A stretch of 64,000 nucleotides of DNA, taken from the NCBI GenBank assembly GCA_037951105.1, contig JBAMJV010001364.1, forward strand, positions 124,001 to 188,000. Reading direction: 5' to 3'. This document shows, piece by piece, positions 59,388 to 64,000 of the stretch. Numbering within the stretch: position 1 is the stretch's first letter; each line of letters begins with the position of its first letter. This stretch comes from Echinarachnius parma. Its lineage: Eukaryota > Echinodermata > Echinoidea > Clypeasteroida > Echinarachniidae. The position numbers and the translations under genes are program-made. The notes beneath the pieces were generated by a model. It did not search any database. It was not told where the DNA came from and saw only the letters and a program-made list of their open reading frames with translations.

Positions 59388-60094
59388 CCGCCACCCTGAC
59401 CAACCCTCCTCGCAGTCTGCTGGAGGTTTACGTCCCCAAGGACCAGGGGGCGATGGCCAGAGGCATCACCTCCTCCTTCCTCGGATCCTTCTCTGGTGCC
59501 TTCACGCACGCCGTCATCATGGAGGATGAGAATGTGTCTACCACCGCCATCCCTAGCGATGCCGTCCCCTCACTCGGAGCGGTCCTGTTCTTCACTCCCA
59601 GGACTCAGGCCCTAGCGCTGCAGGCCCAAGCAGCCTTGTCCGCACTCCCCTGGAAGGAGAAGCCCCTTCCAGAGGAAGTGTCCAATGTAGAGTTCGGCAC
59701 CAAGCTGTTTGTGCACTCCGAGCAGGCGTTGCCCTTCTGGGGGGTGCGGACGGGCGCCCCGGACTCCGGCGTGAGGCTGTTGCTCTTAGTCCAGGACCCC
59801 AGTAAGTTTGACGCCATGAACGAGTTCTATCAGCAGTTCACCGGAGTGACCGCCCTCGAGAACAAGTCTGCATCCAGCGCTCTGCGGTGCAGTACCTACA
59901 CACTTTCGTCTCGCTGCGAGTTCATGCTAGCGCACTACCCCGGCCTCAAGCCGTATACACTGGACTCGTTAGCCATTGGTTTCCATATCAGAAACTTGAA
60001 TAAGGCGGCGGGAGCCGAGCGCCTGAATGATGACCACTGGATGACACGGGACCCAGAAGGCAATAGAGTTGCGCTCTTCTCCGTCAGACGATAA
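59388..60094 (+). CDS. FAM124-like protein, last coding exon
   Basis: The exon completes residue 164 and encodes residues 165-398. The acceptor GTTTGTTTCCAG ends at 59387 and the stop is TAA at 60092-60094. All three junctions keep frame, giving 398 residues; vertebrate FAM124A/B are somewhat longer. Landmarks of the FAM124 (glyoxalase-like) domain are PSLGAVLFF (224-232), LPFWGVR (278-284), RLLLLVQD and FDAMNEFYQ (292-311), LDSLAIGFHIR (354-364), and HWMTRDPEGNRVALF (380-394). The last resembles the 'W.T.D..GN...L' ending of the family. No metal-binding or enzymatic residues can be claimed; the cellular role of FAM124 is poorly defined. The protein is probably cytosolic or nuclear. Coding sequence is GC-rich against AT-rich flanks. 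Confidence 0.75.
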
Positions 60095-60685
60095 ATTATT
60101 TTGTTGGCAGCAGTACTTAACTATTTTTTTCTTTGACCAAAATCTTTCACTGAAGTTGGTGTTGATGAGAAAAATGTAAACCTATGATAGTTCATTAACC
60201 CATTCAAGACCGATTGATTTTGATATAACATGCATTCTCCATAGACCCCAGCCCGAGTAATTTCGAGGCCAGTCCTGAATGGGTTAATGTTGATATCCAT
60301 TTTAGCAATATTTATTGTTGACAGAACAGAAAGCCTTCGAATTAAATGTAATTTTTTTAGGAAGGACATTTTTGTTATCCTCTTAAGTTTTGTAGCATAT
60401 TCAGTATGTGGCCAATTTGTTCCAACTTAATAGATTTTCAATTTGACTTTGATGGATCGTTAAATATATTCCCCTTAATTGTGTCCTTCATTTGTTTTAA
60501 TTTGTAGATGCGGTATTAAGTATGAACAAATATAGTTTGGTTTTGGTTCTCGATTGTGACTATTTGTATTGAAAGTGATTTAACCTTAAATTGTTGACAT
60601 TCGTAGGAAGTAAAAAATGTTTAACAATGTAATTTATTGATAGAGTAGTACCTCTATAAATGTTTCAAACAATTGTAAACTTGTA
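60095..60685. other. 3' region of the FAM124-like gene
   Basis: It likely contains the 3' UTR. I saw no convincing AATAAA close to the stop. Confidence 0.4.
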
Positions 60686-60864
60686 CAGTGAAACCTCATT
60701 ATAACAAGCTCCTTGTGTCCAATGTATTCACCCCGTTATATCAGATATCTTGTTGAATCAGGGCTTAGAAACAATTAAATACATAGAACCTGGACAGGTC
60801 TGCAAAATTACCTGGCTATATCAAGTACCTTGTTATAGAAGCTCGTTATAAAGAGGTTCTACTG
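60686..60864. mobile_element. pogo/Tc1-like MITE, copy 1
   Basis: The ends CAGTGAAACCTCATTATAAC and GTTATAAAGAGGTTCTACTG are inverted and resemble the CAGTGGAACCTC termini of pogo-type elements. TA precedes it, but the right flank has drifted. Confidence 0.7.
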
Positions 60865-61287
60865 CATACCTATACCGTACTAACCGGCGTTAAGACTGCA
60901 TACTTTTTCCTTTTAAAAAAAGCGCAAAGTCGGGATGCGGCGTGTAAGCGGCGATAGTTAAAATTTGTCTTTTATCTTAGGCCCCAAACAACATATATAT
61001 GCATGCGTGGGACTAGAGTATACACTTGGATGTATTCTATTTTGTTAGAGAATCAATCATGCAAAAGTATATAAATTTAGTAATTTACCCATTCCGAGGC
61101 CTGTTATTCCTGCTGATATTTGCTTTATGCGGTATGCGGTATGCGGCCAATACGCAGCTGCAGCCTTTACGCCGGTCAGTACGGTAGTCTGATTTTTACG
61201 GCAGTGTGGCCTTAGAAATGATTGGGTCTGGTCTAACAATATACCTTCATGTTCATCATGTGATATCATATGAATTTTTTGTTAGTA

Positions 61288-61442
61288 CTGTGAAACCTCG
61301 TAATAACGAGCACCTCGGACCCGTTGAATGTACCTTGTTATTATGAGATACAGGTATCTTGCTGTATCAGGGCTGAAAAATAATGAAATACATAGAATGT
61401 GGACCTTGTTATAACAGAGTTTGTTATTAAGAGATTCCACTG
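61288..61442. mobile_element. pogo/Tc1-like MITE, copy 2
   Basis: The ends CTGTGAAACCTCGTAATAAC and GTTATTAAGAGATTCCACTG are flanked by TA on both sides (61286-61287, 61443-61444). It is the same family as 60686-60864. Confidence 0.75.
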
Positions 61443-61444
61443 TA

Positions 61445-62005
61445 TTATACAATTTGAAATAGTCTGGCAAACTTAATTTAATAAGTCAAATCTCCAGTCA
61501 TTTTTTGTGTGCAAATTGGCACCTCATTGTCTCCCTTATTAATTTTCTTACATTATATTTAAAAGATATTGAATTATTGATGTATATTTATTTGATTGGT
61601 TGCTTAGGTAGTCATTGAAATTGAAGTCTTCCATTTTCAGCCAAAGTAAATATTTGTTCCCTTTTAATACATGTATGTATTTAATCATTTTGAGATGTGC
61701 TAATAGGACACTTTAAGTTACTATGCATGTTCAAATACAAATGATGTCTGTTAACCAACTTATTATTACGATTTGGTGATTAAAGGCTGATTAAAGTTGT
61801 CTTTATTTCTTTAAAACAATTTTCTTAGCTCCAAGCTGTCTCAATATTCTTTGTATAACTCCATGACATGCATTTGTCTGTAAATATTTAATATTTTTTA
61901 ATGATTGATACGTTGTTTAAGGACTCAGTAAATAACAATATTTATTATAGAAAAGTGTACATATTAATGTAATGATCACTGAGACATACTGAATCCTGGC
62001 CCCTA
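61445..62005. other. Interval without recognised features
   Basis: AT-rich; no exon or RNA gene recognised. Confidence 0.4.
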
Positions 62006-62009
62006 TTAA

Positions 62010-62330
62010 AGGGAGCCAACACCCACAAATAATATTCTCTATTATGAAAGGTAATAGTTTTAGTAGTCCATTCCACCAACAAGTACAGACAAATAGGTTT
62101 CCAGACAAATTATATACTTACACAGTAATTGGAGAACTCATCACTATACTAAAGTATGTGTTCATGGGTTTGCAAAAGAAGACTATGAGGCCCCTGTTGG
62201 TTCTGTGTGGTTATATTAATTGTACCGTTTATGAATTACACAACCCTTCTTGCAAAGCGTTGGACATCTATTTAATATCAAACAACAGTACCAAAGAATA
62301 TAAGCCTGTGTTCTTTGCATGGTGATGGTT
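62010..62330. mobile_element. MITE family C, copy 2
   Basis: TTAA (62006-62009) is followed by AGGGAGCCAACACCC. The body matches 55341-55756. The right end is worn (CATGGTGATGGTTC). Confidence 0.6.
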
Positions 62331-63610
62331 CTTTGCATTCAAATAATGTATTAATGAGCATATTGCCACTCTACTTTGCCTGGTTACTAAGAATAATTAT
62401 GCTCAACTTAATGCGACACTTTCCAAGGACTTTTGGATCTACTGTAAAGGTTGTAATTGTCCCAAATGTTGTGCCCATTTTATGAAATTCTAAAACCTGC
62501 CCCAAAAATACATGATTTTCTTGTGCATAATTTGAAAGGGTTGAAAGTCGAAACCAGGAGGCAAACTTCTATTTGCAAGGATAATTTGTTTGCATTTTGG
62601 GGGCTTGTCTTTTTATAGGTCAGTACAACAAAAAATTGCACGAGAATACATATCGTTAACATTATTATCTATTACGAGATTTTGTTATAGTTTTTACATG
62701 TGTAGTGACTAAACTCATTTTGTATGTCTGGGGAAATTTAAAATGTACATTGTAATTATGTACATGTATAATATTGTTTTGTAACATACATGTGTAGTAT
62801 AGGTAAATAGTGCTTTATACACTAACTGATTTCTAAATAATCAGAATTAGATACTGTGTTAGTAAATAAACCATACATTTGATATGTTATTTTAATAACA
62901 TATTGTTAATCAATACATCGCATATTATACATCAATATAAAAAGGTTTGAAATCTATTTTGCCTAATATAATAAGCTTTACACTAGTATTACCCCCAATA
63001 TAGGCTAACAAATGAGCAAGGACCTTGGTTTGAAATTAGCGTATTATACACTAGATTTATATACAAATTATGCGAGATGCTATATGATTGGTACATGCAC
63101 TCTACCAAAGTTGTTACACTGGTGGGCACGTCAAGGCATTGTGTGATGTAACTCCAAAGCAATTATATTTACTATTTTTATTACATTTTTTCATTCAAAA
63201 TGTATTTCATTATTGCCGTAAGACACATGTGAAAATAAACTGCCTTGCAACAGTACATGCCAAGGACATTTGTACTGTTTTTGTCAGCGTATAAATTCCA
63301 ATTTTCACCGTTTTATGTTCTTATTCAATACTTGTGATCGTTAATTGTGTGTTTATTTAATGTTACTTCATGCCATGTTGTTTATGCTTGCTCGTATTTT
63401 TATGTTAACTTTAAGAATGTTTTTATATTCATGTTATTGGCAGGAGAGAAATACATTTTTTATTACGAATTGGAATTTGTTGTTCTAGCAGAGTATTTCC
63501 TCTTATTCTAAATTTTCTAGAAAACAGGATGTTGCACACAAAAACATTGTCACATATAAAGTAAATTTACAGTATGAGAATGGAACTGGACCTGCGAAAT
63601 TACCTCTATA
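62331..63610. other. Interval without recognised features
   Basis: AT-rich; short open frames only. AATAAA occurs near 62873 and 63236, but no gene end can be tied to them. Confidence 0.4.
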
Positions 63611-63611
63611 T

Positions 63612-63960
63612 TAGACCGTGGGCCGAACCGTGAAAATCGTCTTATTTCTTGACTTTCGTGCCTCACCTCTGGTATCTACCTGAATTTGGGCATGGGGGTA
63701 GTGAAAAAAAATCACTGAACACAAATTTAAATGTCGTCAAGCTCAAAAGATGCACTTTTTTTTTCTTCAAAAAGTGGAAAAAACTTGATTTTTGTTGTTG
63801 TACAACACTCTGAATAATAATCTGATGCTCCATTGAACCACTGCTTGACGAGTTTCGGAATGTTATTATATTATATTTATGCACAACATATGTAAAAATA
63901 AGATAGATATGCGAGGTGAGGCACGAAACAAACGAATTTCGACCGACGGCCCGTGGTCTA
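63612..63960. mobile_element. Inverted-repeat element
   Basis: The left end TAGACCGTGGGCCG and right end CGGCCCGTGGTCTA are inverted. The inner arms also pair (TTTCGTGCCTCACCTC with GAGGTGAGGCACGAAA). The duplication may be TA. Non-coding. Confidence 0.75.
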
Positions 63961-63972
63961 TATCAAGTTTAA

Positions 63973-64000
63973 AGGGGTAGTACAGTTTTAGTAAGGCTGA
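63973..64000. mobile_element. Start of another family A MITE, cut by the window
   Basis: TTAA (63969-63972) is followed by AGGGGTAGTACAGTTTTAG, matching the family A left terminus. Confidence 0.6.

Overview
This is nuclear DNA from an animal. It is AT-rich, with intron-containing genes, GT/AG splice sites, tRNA-derived SINE-like repeats, a degenerate non-LTR retrotransposon and many short inverted-repeat DNA transposons. A kisspeptin/galanin-type receptor, a FAM124-like gene, a collagen galactosyltransferase and an IGFBP-domain gene beside this repeat load suggest a marine invertebrate deuterostome, perhaps an echinoderm. The taxon is an inference, not read from a marker. No operons, phage, CRISPR or other prokaryotic systems are present.

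Genes. (1) 2760-4474, minus: the first two coding exons of a rhodopsin-class peptide GPCR. They splice in phase; the rest lies off the left edge or was not found. (2) 38219-38720, plus: the first coding exon of a secreted protein with a 12-cysteine IGFBP domain. (3) 52674-52906, minus: the first coding exon of a COLGALT/CERCAM-type (GT25) procollagen galactosyltransferase. (4) 53566-60094, plus: a complete four-exon, 398-residue FAM124-like gene. Genes 3 and 4 are head to head, with 659 bp between their start codons. I could not find the remaining exons of genes 1-3.

Mobile DNA fills most of the rest. 8238-14121 is a nest: a MITE split by a 5.3 kb relic DNA transposon, which itself holds a hAT-type insertion, a hairpin element and broken coding sequence. 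24050-27480 is a tandem repeat split by a MITE and by a 5'-truncated LINE. 27508-28870 is a composite of about 460 bp units, two direct and one inverted and circularly permuted, flanked by 14 bp direct repeats. 27931-37650 is an exact head-to-tail duplication of a 4860 bp unit just upstream of the IGFBP gene. Two related 1.8-2.0 kb inverted-repeat elements (47220-49027 and 56585-58597) carry arrays of AGGTCA half-sites in nuclear-receptor DR1 spacing. The second sits in intron 3 of the FAM124-like gene inside another repeat. Just upstream of the last FAM124-like exon are three decayed tandem copies of its acceptor and first codons.

Several MITE families share TTAA target sites and ends starting AGGGA or AGTGA, so one piggyBac-type mobilisation history may explain them. 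All coordinates were read by eye. Splice predictions rest on GT/AG signals, phase agreement and recognisable protein motifs.
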